Assembly: GCF_016862955.1 (NCBI RefSeq)
Contig: NZ_BONY01000049.1
Span: forward strand, 1 to 64,000
Direction of reading: 5' to 3'
Length of the DNA stretch: 64,000 nucleotides
Source of the DNA: Rhizocola hellebori
GTDB lineage: Bacteria > Actinomycetota > Actinomycetes > Mycobacteriales > Micromonosporaceae
The stretch's first letter is position 1; the number at the start of each line of letters is the position of its first letter. A program made the translations under genes and the position numbers. Shown here piece after piece: positions 1 to 8,685 of the stretch. Under the pieces are notes generated by a model. That model had not been told where the DNA came from, searched no databases, and saw nothing but the letters and a program-made list of their open reading frames with translations.

Positions 1-968
1 CTCGCCGGAAGCGTGAAGGCGAGGTTGCTGGGCGCGGTCGGCGCCTGGGTGTCGCCGCTCGTCGGCCCGTAAACCTCGAATTCGGAGATCTGCCCGGCCG
101 GCCACACCGTGTTCGCGGTGATGTTGATCCGCACGTAACGGGTCGTGGTCTGGTTGAAATTGATCGTCACGGTCGGCGCGAAGTTGTAGCCGGCCGACGC
201 GACGATCGTCGTGAACGACGACCCGGTGGTGCTGCCCTGAACCGAAAGCGTCTGGGTCCTGGCACCCCAGCCCGACGGGATCTTCAGCACGACCCGGTTG
301 ATGGCCACCGCGGCCCCGAGGTCGACCTGCAGCCACTGCGGGAAGGCGTTGTTGGCGCTCTCCCAGTAGCTGGCCTGGTTGCCGTCATTGGCGTTGCTCG
401 CGACATAGACGTCGGCGTGGCTGCTCTCCGACATTGTCTTGCCCTGAGCCAGGTTCCCCGACGAGCTGGCCACACCGTAGATCTCGAATTCGGAGATCTG
501 CGCCGCGGTCCACCCGGTGTTGGCGGTGATTTCCACCCGTACATAACGGGTGGTCGTCGCCGGGAAGTTGATCGTCGCGGTCGGGTTGAACGTGTAGCCG
601 GTCGACCCGACGATCGTGGAGAAGCCCGTTCCGTCGAGACTGCCTTGCACCGCAAGGGTTTGCACCCGGCTCCCCCAGCCCGCCGGCAACTTGAGGATCA
701 CCTGGTCGATCGGGGTTGGGCTGCCGAGATCGACGCGCGCCCACTGCGGGAAGGCGTTGTTCACACTCTCCCAATAGCTGCCCTGGTTGCCATCGTTGAG
801 ATTGCCGGCGACGAACCCGCCGTTGGTGCTGCTGACGGCAACCGCTTTGCCGGCTGCGAGATTGGGGCCGCCCGCCGCCGAGGCCGTGACAACCGGCCCC
901 GCGGAGATGAGCAGGCCGGTGGCGGCAAGAGCCGCAACCAGCCGCTGGATTACCTGCCTGGTTCTCAT
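1..968 (-). CDS. Secreted protein with tandem F5/8 type C (discoidin) domains, C-terminus outside window
   Basis: The reading frame is open from the ATG at 968 to the window edge, so only about 322 N-terminal residues are visible. Residues 1 to about 31 form a signal peptide (Arg-rich start, hydrophobic core, ending TASAA). Two homologous modules of about 135 residues follow (roughly 35-175 and 180-310). Each carries NDGN.(G/A)SYWES..NAFPQW, a VDLG strand and a TTTRYVR..ITAN strand, the pattern of galactose-binding-fold domains in secreted glycoside hydrolases. The last visible residues (DTQAPTAPSNLAFT) look like the start of a fibronectin type III linker. The catalytic domain must lie beyond position 1, so substrate and family cannot be named; alpha-glucanases and chitinases often have this layout. 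The ATG has no strong Shine-Dalgarno sequence. Confidence 0.85.
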   Translation of the reverse strand, partial: MRTRQVIQRLVAALAATGLLISAGPVVTASAAGGPNLAAGKAVAVSSTNGGFVAGNLNDGNQGSYWESVNNAFPQWARVDLGSPTPIDQVILKLPAGWGSRVQTLAVQGSLDGTGFSTIVGSTGYTFNPTATINFPATTTRYVRVEITANTGWTAAQISEFEIYGVASSSGNLAQGKTMSESSHADVYVASNANDGNQASYWESANNAFPQWLQVDLGAAVAINRVVLKIPSGWGARTQTLSVQGSTTGSSFTTIVASAGYNFAPTVTINFNQTTTRYVRINITANTVWPAGQISEFEVYGPTSGDTQAPTAPSNLAFTLPA

Positions 969-1134
969 TGCGTTCCTATCTGTGGTCTGGAACGAAGGAG
1001 GATCCGGCCAGCGGGCCGAGCGGCCGCCCGCGCAGGCCAATCCCGTGCCTAATTCCTGCAGAAGTTGCGGCTCGATGCACGAAATCAAACGTTCTTATGC
1101 AAGAATTTTGCACTGTTGTTCGCCAAAGGTTACC

Positions 1135-1153
1135 GACGTGCTACCCGCACGTC
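1135..1153. promoter_or_regulatory. Inverted repeat, possible operator of the discoidin-domain gene
   Basis: Perfect 7-bp arms GACGTGC and GCACGTC are separated by 5 bp, about 170 bp upstream of the ATG at 968. Size and symmetry fit a dimeric repressor site. The regulator is unknown and the role is inferred. Confidence 0.35.
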
Positions 1154-1237
1154 AACGGTCGATGTCGATTGATAACTCAGTCGATGCCTGCTCTTCCGGG
1201 CTCTCGCTCCCGCCGGCGGCATGGCGTTGCACGCAAA

Positions 1238-1279
1238 CTTGGCGACTTATGGTTGCTATAGCAGCCATAAGTCGCCAAG
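1238..1279. terminator. 20-bp inverted repeat downstream of the DUF4281 gene
   Basis: Positions 1238-1257 and 1260-1279 form a 20-bp stem with one G-T wobble and almost no loop, so the core GCTATAGC is itself palindromic. Read on the minus strand it lies about 150 nt after the stop at 1426 and is followed by a short TTT. On the plus strand a run of five T follows 5 nt later. It is the most obvious structure in the gene-free stretch 969-1425. It could be a bidirectional terminator or a small palindromic element; the rest of the stretch shows nothing clear. Confidence 0.5.
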
Positions 1280-1425
1280 AATAACTTTTTGCGCCGGACC
1301 GTCGTGGTTGCTCGCCGCATCTCCCGGCGGCAACGCGAGCTGCGTGCTTGGTTGCGCCCGCCGCCTGCGGCGGCGACCCGCACGCCGCGCCCGCGGCGAG
1401 ATCCTCGCGGGGCGCGGCGGGGGCG

Positions 1426-1857
1426 TCAGGCGGCTGGGGCCGGCTTGCGGAAGAAGGCGCGAAGCGCCAGATAGGCGACCAAACCGAAGGGGGACAACAG
1501 GATCGTCAGGATGAACAGGGGTGCCACGAGGAGCGGGTGGATGCGGCGCTCTCGGCTGTCCAGGTAGATCCAGCGGCCTATGAACAGGTCGAAGGCGATC
1601 AGGTGGGCCCAGACCAGGGCTGTGCCGCGGGGGGTGGACAGGATGGATTGGACTCCGGCCAGGTCGGGTTGGAGCATCTCGGCGGCGAACGTGCCGAAGA
1701 TGGGCGCGACCACGACGAAGTAGATGGCGAGCGGAGCGAGCACGATCAGCGGGGAGCCGATGATGCGCTTGGTCCAGGCCCAGCCCGGTACCAAGATGAT
1801 GAGCAACCAGAACGGAAGAGCCATCAGAAACGCGAGGTCGAACAGGCGCTCGGTCAT
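1426..1857 (-). CDS. ABA4-like (DUF4281) integral membrane protein
   Basis: This 143-residue protein has four predicted hydrophobic helices (about 8-27, 33-60, 80-97 and 108-130). The central FDLFIGRWIYLDSRERRIHP segment is the hallmark of the ABA4-like/DUF4281 family, which includes the plant neoxanthin-synthesis protein ABA4; bacterial members have no established reaction. Its ATG overlaps the stop of the upstream gene in an ATGA arrangement (1854-1857), so the two membrane proteins are translationally coupled. Family assignment is fairly firm, function unknown. Confidence 0.75.
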   Translation of the reverse strand: MTERLFDLAFLMALPFWLLIILVPGWAWTKRIIGSPLIVLAPLAIYFVVVAPIFGTFAAEMLQPDLAGVQSILSTPRGTALVWAHLIAFDLFIGRWIYLDSRERRIHPLLVAPLFILTILLSPFGLVAYLALRAFFRKPAPAA

Positions 1858-2789
1858 GCGGCCACCGCCGTCTCAACGCGGGCCGGGCGGGTGAAGGACA
1901 GCACGAGACCGATCATCGCGGCCGCCGCGATGGCGAGCAAGGCCGACAGCGTGAGCGTGTCGGGCTTGAGCAACGGCTGGCCGCGCAGGGCCTGCCAGAT
2001 CACCAGCAGGGTGATGGCGGCGTGGGCGCCGGCGAAGATGAGCACGACGCGGGTGCGCAGCAGCTCATCACGCAGGCGGGCGAAGCGGCGGGCGGCCAGC
2101 ACGAGCAGGAAAGCCAGCAGCGGAAGTGCTTGCAGCGCATGCATTCCCACAAAGTGACCGACGCGCAGGTCGCCACCTTCGGTGCTCCAGCCCAGAATCG
2201 GCAGCCCGGCTCCCCCGTCGGGCACGCCGACGCTGTGGGCGCCGACGAGCGTGGGCGGGGCGCTGTCCATTTTGGCCAGCTGGTCGGAGGTGGGGTTGGT
2301 CATCAGGAATCCGGTGGCCAGGCCGCCCAGCGCGATCACCACCCCGGAGCGGATGGCCAGCGCGGTCGGCCGGTCGCCGATGCGCTGGATCATCAGGAGC
2401 ACTCCTATCCAGAGGGTGGCCAGCCAGACCACGACGATGGTGACACCCATCGTGGAGAAGAGGGCGGCATCAAGCGCGGTGGCCACGTTGAAGTGGCTTT
2501 GCCGGCCGCGCACGACCTGGCCCACGATGATGGCCATCTCTATGAAGGCGGCCACCGCGATGACCGTGCCCAGCCGGGTGGCGGCTTTTCTGCCGCGGGT
2601 CAGCAGCGAGATGAGCCACGCCATGGTGACCGTATAGATGGTCAGCGAGATGCTGAACTTCAATGGTTTCAACCAGATCGGCGCACCGACCAGGGTGCGG
2701 TCGTCGACGATCAGGCCGACGCCGCTCACCACGGCAAGAACGAGCATGCCAGCGGCGGTGATCATTAGAACGCGGTGGGATCTCATCAC
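1854..2789 (-). CDS. Polytopic membrane protein of unknown function, coupled to the DUF4281 gene
   Basis: This 311-residue protein has about eight hydrophobic segments: near the N-terminus, around 40-65, 75-95, 115-135, 145-165 and three in the last 100 residues. A soluble loop (about 165-205) holds a VGAHSVGVPDGGAGLP segment and a WSTEGGDLRVGHFVGMH motif leading into a helix. Histidines in the latter could bind a cofactor, but I recognise no catalytic signature. It is the first gene of a two-gene operon with the ABA4-like protein and is transcribed divergently from the secreted SGNH-like gene across a 96-bp gap (2790-2885) that should hold both promoters. Confidence 0.8.
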   Translation of the reverse strand: MMRSHRVLMITAAGMLVLAVVSGVGLIVDDRTLVGAPIWLKPLKFSISLTIYTVTMAWLISLLTRGRKAATRLGTVIAVAAFIEMAIIVGQVVRGRQSHFNVATALDAALFSTMGVTIVVVWLATLWIGVLLMIQRIGDRPTALAIRSGVVIALGGLATGFLMTNPTSDQLAKMDSAPPTLVGAHSVGVPDGGAGLPILGWSTEGGDLRVGHFVGMHALQALPLLAFLLVLAARRFARLRDELLRTRVVLIFAGAHAAITLLVIWQALRGQPLLKPDTLTLSALLAIAAAAMIGLVLSFTRPARVETAVAA

Positions 2790-2885
2790 GACCAGCCAAT
2801 CTTGGATAGCGGCACTTTCTACTATCGGTAAGTTACACTATCCACTTCCCGAATGGAAGCCTTACATTCACCTCGTTGAGTCGAC

Positions 2886-4196
2886 ATGGGAGCGTCGTTA
2901 GCCTGGAACATGCCTCGAATCCGAGCACTGACAACGACTTTGCTGATCGCGGTGACGCTGCTCACCGCGCCTCTCGCCACCGAGGCCGCAGCGGCGCGCG
3001 CCTCGCTGGGCCTCCCCCGGGAGGTGAACGGCCACCGCACCAACGTGGGTTTGCTGATCCTCGGGCACAGCACCAGTGACCAGGGTGACTATCCGCAGAA
3101 GCTGGCGCAGGCACTCAACGCCAACGCCGCCGACGGCCGGAACTATCAGGTGTTCGAGCTGATCACCGGCGGCGATGGCGGTTTCCTTTGGAGCCAAGCG
3201 AAGTTCACGCCCACGGATCTTCAGTTCAACCGGGTGGCGGGCTCTAATGTGCAGCAGTGGTGCACCGACGCCCAGGGCAACCGCTGGTCGGCCCGGCGGG
3301 TCAGGGTGGACCGGGCGCTGAGCGGCTCGGCCGACCCGACCGGCGGCGCGTGCGCCAACACCGCCCCGGCCAACATCTCCTGCACCTATTACGACTCCAC
3401 CGGCGCGCATTCCACCAGCGGATTCCGTACCTGCTGGCAGCGCATGGACGTGACGCTGGCCCTGATCCAGGACACCACCAACCGCAGCTGGCCCATTGAC
3501 GACTTCTCCGGCGACGGCCAGGTCACCGCCGCCGACCTGTGGCCCGCTTCGCGCATCAACGACGCGGCGGAGCCGTGCACCAACGGCCGCAGCGGGGTCG
3601 TCAACGGATCCATCGACTGGACCTGCGACGGCGCAGTCAACGGGGCCGATGCCGCGCACGTGGTCTACGCCGGGTGGCTGGAGCGCTTCTCCCTCGCGCT
3701 GCTCAACAACTACGGCGCCGACAGCGTCGACCATGTCTTCGTCACCCAGAAGCCGCTCGAGTTCGGGGCGAACTGCCCCAACTACCCGGTCTCCGAACAG
3801 GCCAACTGCCGCCTGCACAACACGCGAACCCCAACGGCGGCAAGGCCTTTCGACCATTTCTACAATCCTTTGGTGTACTGGGAGTGGCGCAGCGTTCAGC
3901 AGCTGACCACCCGGGTCGGCCTCGACGCGCGCATCCATCTCGGCGAGATCGACTATCGAAGGATGCATCTGCGTAGCGACGACTGTTACGACGTCGGCAT
4001 CACCACGTGGTCCATCCCGGCCTCGGTCGGGCGGCCCGCATCGGTCGCGGCCGACGACACCGAGTTCCAGGGCGGGCAGGAGGTCGACGCGGAGAACGTG
4101 GGCTGCATGCGGGCCGATCACATCCACCACAACACCAATGGTGGCTGGCTGATGGCCGACGTCTGGTACGAGGGATTGACGCCCTACCTGGCTTGA
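2886..4196 (+). CDS. Secreted SGNH-like hydrolase with internal dockerin-like calcium loops
   Basis: This is a 436-residue exported protein. Signal peptide residues run to about 37, with a second possible start at ATG 2910. After the signal peptide, LILGHSTS (Ser62) resembles SGNH block I (usually GDSxS). Near the C-terminus ADHIHHN supplies a D411-x-x-H414 pair like SGNH block V, so a carbohydrate or ester hydrolase is plausible. In the middle are two 12-residue loops, D206FSGDGQVTAAD217 and D244WTCDGAVNGAD255, matching the DxNxDGxVNxxD calcium loop of type I dockerins. Several Cys suggest disulfides. The stop lies 32 nt before the GH2 start, suggesting an operon. Family and catalysis are inferred from short motifs only. 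Confidence 0.7.
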   Translation: MGASLAWNMPRIRALTTTLLIAVTLLTAPLATEAAAARASLGLPREVNGHRTNVGLLILGHSTSDQGDYPQKLAQALNANAADGRNYQVFELITGGDGGFLWSQAKFTPTDLQFNRVAGSNVQQWCTDAQGNRWSARRVRVDRALSGSADPTGGACANTAPANISCTYYDSTGAHSTSGFRTCWQRMDVTLALIQDTTNRSWPIDDFSGDGQVTAADLWPASRINDAAEPCTNGRSGVVNGSIDWTCDGAVNGADAAHVVYAGWLERFSLALLNNYGADSVDHVFVTQKPLEFGANCPNYPVSEQANCRLHNTRTPTAARPFDHFYNPLVYWEWRSVQQLTTRVGLDARIHLGEIDYRRMHLRSDDCYDVGITTWSIPASVGRPASVAADDTEFQGGQEVDAENVGCMRADHIHHNTNGGWLMADVWYEGLTPYLA

Positions 4197-4228
4197 CGGA
4201 CATCGATGTATGGGAGTACAACGAGCCC

Positions 4229-7200
4229 ATGCGGAAGTTGGCCGCGGCCCTGACAACGTTGTCCACCGTCGCGCTCATGCTCGTGGGGCTGCCGTCCACC
4301 TCGTGGGCGGCACCCTACGTGCCACAGGCCTCGAACCGAGCGGTGCTCAATTTCAACACCAACTGGCTGTTCGCCGGCGAGGTTGCCGCGGGCAACGGCC
4401 AGGCCGTCGGCCTGAACGAGTCCACCTTCGTTCCGGTCTCGCTGCCCTACTTCCGTACCCACCCGCACAAGGCGTTCCCCAAGGGCGCGTTCGAGGTCCC
4501 GGTCTCCTGGTACCGCCGCCACTTCACCCTGCCCGCCGCGTACAGCGGCCGCCGGATCGCCGTCGAGTTCCAGGGCGTGGCCAAGGTCGCCGATGTCTAC
4601 GTCAACGGCACCTTCGTCGGCCAGCACCGGGGCGCCTACACCTCGTTCACCTTTGACATCACGCCCTTCGTGAGCTTCGGGGGCGGCGACAACGTGATCG
4701 CGGTCAAGGTCGACTCGATGACGCGCAACGACATCCCGCCCGAGGGCGGCTCGATCGACTACTTCGTCTGGGGCGGAATCGTCCGCGACGTGAACATGAT
4801 CGTCGCCGATCCGGTCCGGGTGGACTGGGCCTTCATCACCACACCCTCGGTCAGTGCCACCAGCGCGACGGTCAACGCCCGCACCCGGGTGCGCAACGAC
4901 AGCACCGTCGCCAAGTCCGTCACCGTGGTGACCAATGTGGTGGACGCGACCAATAACGTTGTTGCCACCGGTACCGCGACCCAGAGCATCGCCGCCAACT
5001 CCGCCTTCGAGTTCGCCTACAACACCTCGGCCGTGGCCAACCCGAACCGCTGGCACCCGGACACGCCTTACCTCTACAACGTTTACACGCAGGTGCGCGA
5101 CGGCTCGACCTTCGTCGACGAGCACCGCACTCGGCTGGGCATCCGCTCGATCCAGTTCAACGCCACCGACGGCCGTTTCTACCTCAACGGCTCGCCGTTC
5201 AAGCTGCGCGGCCTGGACCGCCACGAGTCCTTCCCCTACATCGGCCGGGCCGCGCCAAATCGCTTGCAGGCCAAGGATGCCGACATCCTCAAATTCGAGC
5301 TGGGCATCAATATCGTGCGCACCTCGCACTATCCCCAGGACCCCGAGTTCCTCGACCGTGCCGACGAGATCGGGCTGATGGTGCTGGAGGAGATCCCGGG
5401 CTGGCAGTTCATCGGCAACACCGCCTGGCAGGACCTCGCCGTGGAGAACGTGCGCGAGATGGTGACCCGGGACCGCAACCACCCCGCGATCGTGCTGTGG
5501 GGCGTGCGGATCAACGAGTCCGGTGACAACAGCGCCTTCTACACGCGCACCAACAACCTGGCCCGCCAGCTCGACCCGAGCCGGCCGACCGGCGGCATCC
5601 GCAACTTCCGCACCAGCCAGTTCCTCGAAGACGTCTACACCTACAACGATTTTTCCGGTGGCGCACAGGACCCGGCGGTGTTGCCGTGGCTCATCACCGA
5701 AGCCGTCGGCCATACCGACCCGGACCGCAGCTGGGACCCGGAACGGGTGCTGCTGCAGACCATGCGCACCCACCTCAACGTGCAGAACCAGGCCAACGCG
5801 AAGGCCAACATCGCCGGGGCGCTGGACTGGGTCTCCTTCGACTACAACACCACCTTCGACTCACCGTCGTGTTTGGACTTCACCTGCTACCACGGGGTCT
5901 CCGACATCTTCCGGATCCCGAAGTTCGCCGCTTCCGTGTTCTCCTCCCAACGCGACCCGGCCCTTTACGGCGCCTACGTGTCCATCAACAGCCACTGGAC
6001 GGCCGGCTCCTCGCCGACCATCTACGTCGCGGGCAACTGCCAGCAGGTCGAGCTGTTCGCCAACGGCACGTCGCGGGGGCGGATCAGCCCCAACGCGTAC
6101 ACGTCACTGCCGCACCCGTTCTTCCAGTTCAACAACGTGACCCCGGTCGCCGGGAGCCTGCGCGCGGACTGCTATATCGGCGGAACCATCGTCGCGACCG
6201 ATACCCAGTTCACCCCGGGCGCGGCCACCCGGCTCACCCTCACCGCCGACGACTCCTCGATCCAGGCCGACGGCGCTGACATGACCCGCGTGGTGGTACG
6301 GGCTCTGGACGCCAACAACCAGGTCGTGCCCACCAGCAACGCGCCGGTCAGCTTCACGGTCAGCGGCCCCGGCGCCGTGGTCGGCGAGAACCCGCTCACG
6401 CTCGAGGCGGGAGTCGGCGCGGTCTATGTGAAGAGCGCCCTCGGCCAGACCGGCACGATCGGTCTCTCCGCCAGCGCACCCGGCCTGACCTCGGCCCCCG
6501 CGGTCAACGTCGCCGTCGCCGCGTTCACCGCCGCCATCGTGCCTACCAGCGGCTCCTACTCGTTCGGCTTCCCGATCGACGTCAACGACCGGGTCACCGG
6601 TACCGGCAACCATCAGTTCGCCTACGCCGGAACAGGCTGGTCCAACGGGTCGGACAGCATCGTGTTCAACAAGGACAACACCTGGAGCTCCACCGCCAAC
6701 GACGCCGCCGCGCTCACCTTCACCGGCAACAGAGTCGTGCTCTATGGCGTGCAGGACCCGACCCACGGCTCCGCCGCCATCTCCATCGACGGCGGTGCCG
6801 AACAGACGGTCAGCTTCGCCAACGCCACCAGGCGCGGCAACGTCGCCCTGTGGACCAGCGCCACCCTCGCCCAGGGCAGCCACACGCTGCGGGTCAGGGT
6901 CACCGGCAACGGCCCGGTCGCGCTTGACCGCGCCACCGTTGTCTCCGCCGCCCCGGCCACGATCGCCGCGCCGGCCGCCGCGCCCGGCTCCCTGATCCCG
7001 CAGAGCCAGTGGTCGCTGCGTTTCGTGGACAGCCAGGAACTCGAAGGCGAGGGCCAAAGTCTCAGCGGCCCGGCCATCAGCGCCTTCGACTCCAGCTCGC
7101 AGACGTTCTGGCATTCGCGCTGGCAGGAGGCCACCGATCCGCTGCCGCACGAGATCCAGATCGACCTCGGCGCGAGCTACGGCGTCTCCTCTTTCCGTTA

Positions 7201-7813
7201 TCTGCCAAGGCAGGACAACGCCAACGGCCGCATCGGCCAATATGAGTTCTACGTCAGCGCCGACGGCACGACCTGGGGACCGGCCGTCGCCACCGGCACC
7301 TTCCCGAACTCCACCGCCGAGCAGACCGTCAACTTCACCGCCAAGACCGGCCGCTACGTGCGCCTGCGCGCGCTGACCTCGGTCACCGGCGCCGCCTTCA
7401 CTGCCGTGGCCAACCTCCAGGTCGGCACCGCCACCGGCGGTCCCGTGATCACCACGCTCGACGATCGATCACCGCAGTTCGCCTATACCGGCGCCTGGCA
7501 GTCGTGCACCAACTGCGGGGCCGACCTCTTCGCGGGCACCAACACCTGGAACAACGTCGCCAACGACTTTGTCACGCTTACTTTTACCGGTACCCAGATA
7601 AGGCTTTATGGGGTTCGTGACCCCAGGCACGGCATCGGGGCGGTGTCCATCGACGGCGGCGCGGAAACCTCGGTCAGCTTCAACGCCACCACCCGGGCCG
7701 GCAACGTGCTGCTGTGGACAAGCCCCACCCTCTCCCCCGGCACCCACACCTTCCGCCTGCGCGTCGTCGGCCCAGATTTCGTCGTCCCCGACCGCGTCGA
7801 TATCGTCAGCTGA
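4229..7813 (+). CDS. Secreted glycoside hydrolase family 2 enzyme with C-terminal binding modules
   Basis: This is a 1194-residue protein. The ATG at 4229 gives a clean signal peptide ending at ...TSWAAPYV. The GH2 core comes first: a jelly-roll sugar-binding domain (about 35-190, with WYRRHFTLP), an immunoglobulin-like domain, then a TIM barrel. Barrel motifs include the LRG.DRHESFPY and NIVRTSHYPQ strands, the acid/base in WGVRINE (E430) and the nucleophile in LITEA (E491). The barrel is followed by a bacterial Ig-like domain (about 665-770), a 130-residue beta module (about 775-905), an F5/8 type C domain (about 925-1065) and a second copy of the beta module (about 1075-1195). Retaining exo-activity such as beta-galactosidase or beta-glucuronidase is usual for the family; substrate not determinable. 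Follows the SGNH-like gene closely. Confidence 0.9.
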   Translation: MRKLAAALTTLSTVALMLVGLPSTSWAAPYVPQASNRAVLNFNTNWLFAGEVAAGNGQAVGLNESTFVPVSLPYFRTHPHKAFPKGAFEVPVSWYRRHFTLPAAYSGRRIAVEFQGVAKVADVYVNGTFVGQHRGAYTSFTFDITPFVSFGGGDNVIAVKVDSMTRNDIPPEGGSIDYFVWGGIVRDVNMIVADPVRVDWAFITTPSVSATSATVNARTRVRNDSTVAKSVTVVTNVVDATNNVVATGTATQSIAANSAFEFAYNTSAVANPNRWHPDTPYLYNVYTQVRDGSTFVDEHRTRLGIRSIQFNATDGRFYLNGSPFKLRGLDRHESFPYIGRAAPNRLQAKDADILKFELGINIVRTSHYPQDPEFLDRADEIGLMVLEEIPGWQFIGNTAWQDLAVENVREMVTRDRNHPAIVLWGVRINESGDNSAFYTRTNNLARQLDPSRPTGGIRNFRTSQFLEDVYTYNDFSGGAQDPAVLPWLITEAVGHTDPDRSWDPERVLLQTMRTHLNVQNQANAKANIAGALDWVSFDYNTTFDSPSCLDFTCYHGVSDIFRIPKFAASVFSSQRDPALYGAYVSINSHWTAGSSPTIYVAGNCQQVELFANGTSRGRISPNAYTSLPHPFFQFNNVTPVAGSLRADCYIGGTIVATDTQFTPGAATRLTLTADDSSIQADGADMTRVVVRALDANNQVVPTSNAPVSFTVSGPGAVVGENPLTLEAGVGAVYVKSALGQTGTIGLSASAPGLTSAPAVNVAVAAFTAAIVPTSGSYSFGFPIDVNDRVTGTGNHQFAYAGTGWSNGSDSIVFNKDNTWSSTANDAAALTFTGNRVVLYGVQDPTHGSAAISIDGGAEQTVSFANATRRGNVALWTSATLAQGSHTLRVRVTGNGPVALDRATVVSAAPATIAAPAAAPGSLIPQSQWSLRFVDSQELEGEGQSLSGPAISAFDSSSQTFWHSRWQEATDPLPHEIQIDLGASYGVSSFRYLPRQDNANGRIGQYEFYVSADGTTWGPAVATGTFPNSTAEQTVNFTAKTGRYVRLRALTSVTGAAFTAVANLQVGTATGGPVITTLDDRSPQFAYTGAWQSCTNCGADLFAGTNTWNNVANDFVTLTFTGTQIRLYGVRDPRHGIGAVSIDGGAETSVSFNATTRAGNVLLWTSPTLSPGTHTFRLRVVGPDFVVPDRVDIVS

Positions 7814-7828
7814 CGTCCCTATGGCAAG

Positions 7829-8452
7829 ATGCGCGGCGTGACGGGTTCCGGTTGGCTCGAGGTCGGTGCGGCGATAGCGGCCGCCCCCTACCCGGTGCAA
7901 ACCATCCCACCCGACCCGCGGCGCGCCGAAATGTGCCTGGCCACGTTGGGTGTCACCACGCGTTCATGGCTAGGCGCAGTCATCGCCAACACAGGCGGCC
8001 TGCTCGTTGACTACCGCTGGCTGCGGGTGCTCGGCAGCGGCGGAGACGGCCTGCCCGACGTGCTGGTCGAGGCCGGACGGCACGGCCTGGTCGTCGGCTA
8101 CGACGTGCTGGGTGGCCAGTTCGCCTGGCTGCCCGCCGAGCCCGGCAAGCAGCCCACCATCCACTACTTCGGCCCCGACGACCTCAACTGGCTCGACCTG
8201 GAGCAGGGCTACGCCGACTGGCTCTACGCGGTGCTTTCGGGCTCGCTGACCGGCTTCTACAACTATCTACGCTGGCCAGGCTGGGAGTCGGAAGTCCTCC
8301 GCCTCCGCCTCGACCAGGGCATCCACACCTCCCCACCGCCATCGAGCCGCGAAGGCCGCGACCTTTCCGCGGTCTCCCGCACCCCGATCCCGATGGCCGA
8401 GCTGGTGTCGCTGCACCACGAGATGGCAAGGCAGAAGTCCCCGCGCCAGTAA
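7829..8452 (+). CDS. DUF2625 family protein
   Basis: This 207-residue soluble protein starts 15 nt after the GH2 stop. The segment LGVTTRSWLGAVIANTGGLL followed by DYRWLRVLGSGG is the conserved core of DUF2625, a family of unknown function. A later WLDLEQGYADWLYAVLSGSLTGFY stretch also fits. An alternative GTG start at 7838 is possible. There is no signal peptide, so it is cytoplasmic despite its secreted neighbours. The C-terminal 40 residues are low complexity and probably disordered. Confidence 0.75.
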   Translation: MRGVTGSGWLEVGAAIAAAPYPVQTIPPDPRRAEMCLATLGVTTRSWLGAVIANTGGLLVDYRWLRVLGSGGDGLPDVLVEAGRHGLVVGYDVLGGQFAWLPAEPGKQPTIHYFGPDDLNWLDLEQGYADWLYAVLSGSLTGFYNYLRWPGWESEVLRLRLDQGIHTSPPPSSREGRDLSAVSRTPIPMAELVSLHHEMARQKSPRQ

Positions 8453-8685
8453 TTCTGGACCTTTCGTCGCAGCCGGTTTCCGTGACGTTCGCAACGGCGA
8501 TGACGCGACGTCGGCTACGGCGTGGCTCAACGGGTGAAGATCGCTGGAAGCCGAGAGGGAAGCGCAGGTGGGGTGTGTGCCGCTGGCGAAAGCACTGTCC
8601 CGGGGGGCGGCGGCGCGGTCGAGCTGAGCTGGCGGCCAGGGCTTGAAGGGTGGCCAAGGCTCGGCGGTGGGTGCGGCCGGAGGGG

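Noticed and set aside
2022-2768. Long plus-strand open frame opposite the membrane protein gene
   Set aside because: Composition (His, Gly, Asp, Gln-rich) is that of an antisense shadow; the minus-strand frame has clear membrane helices.
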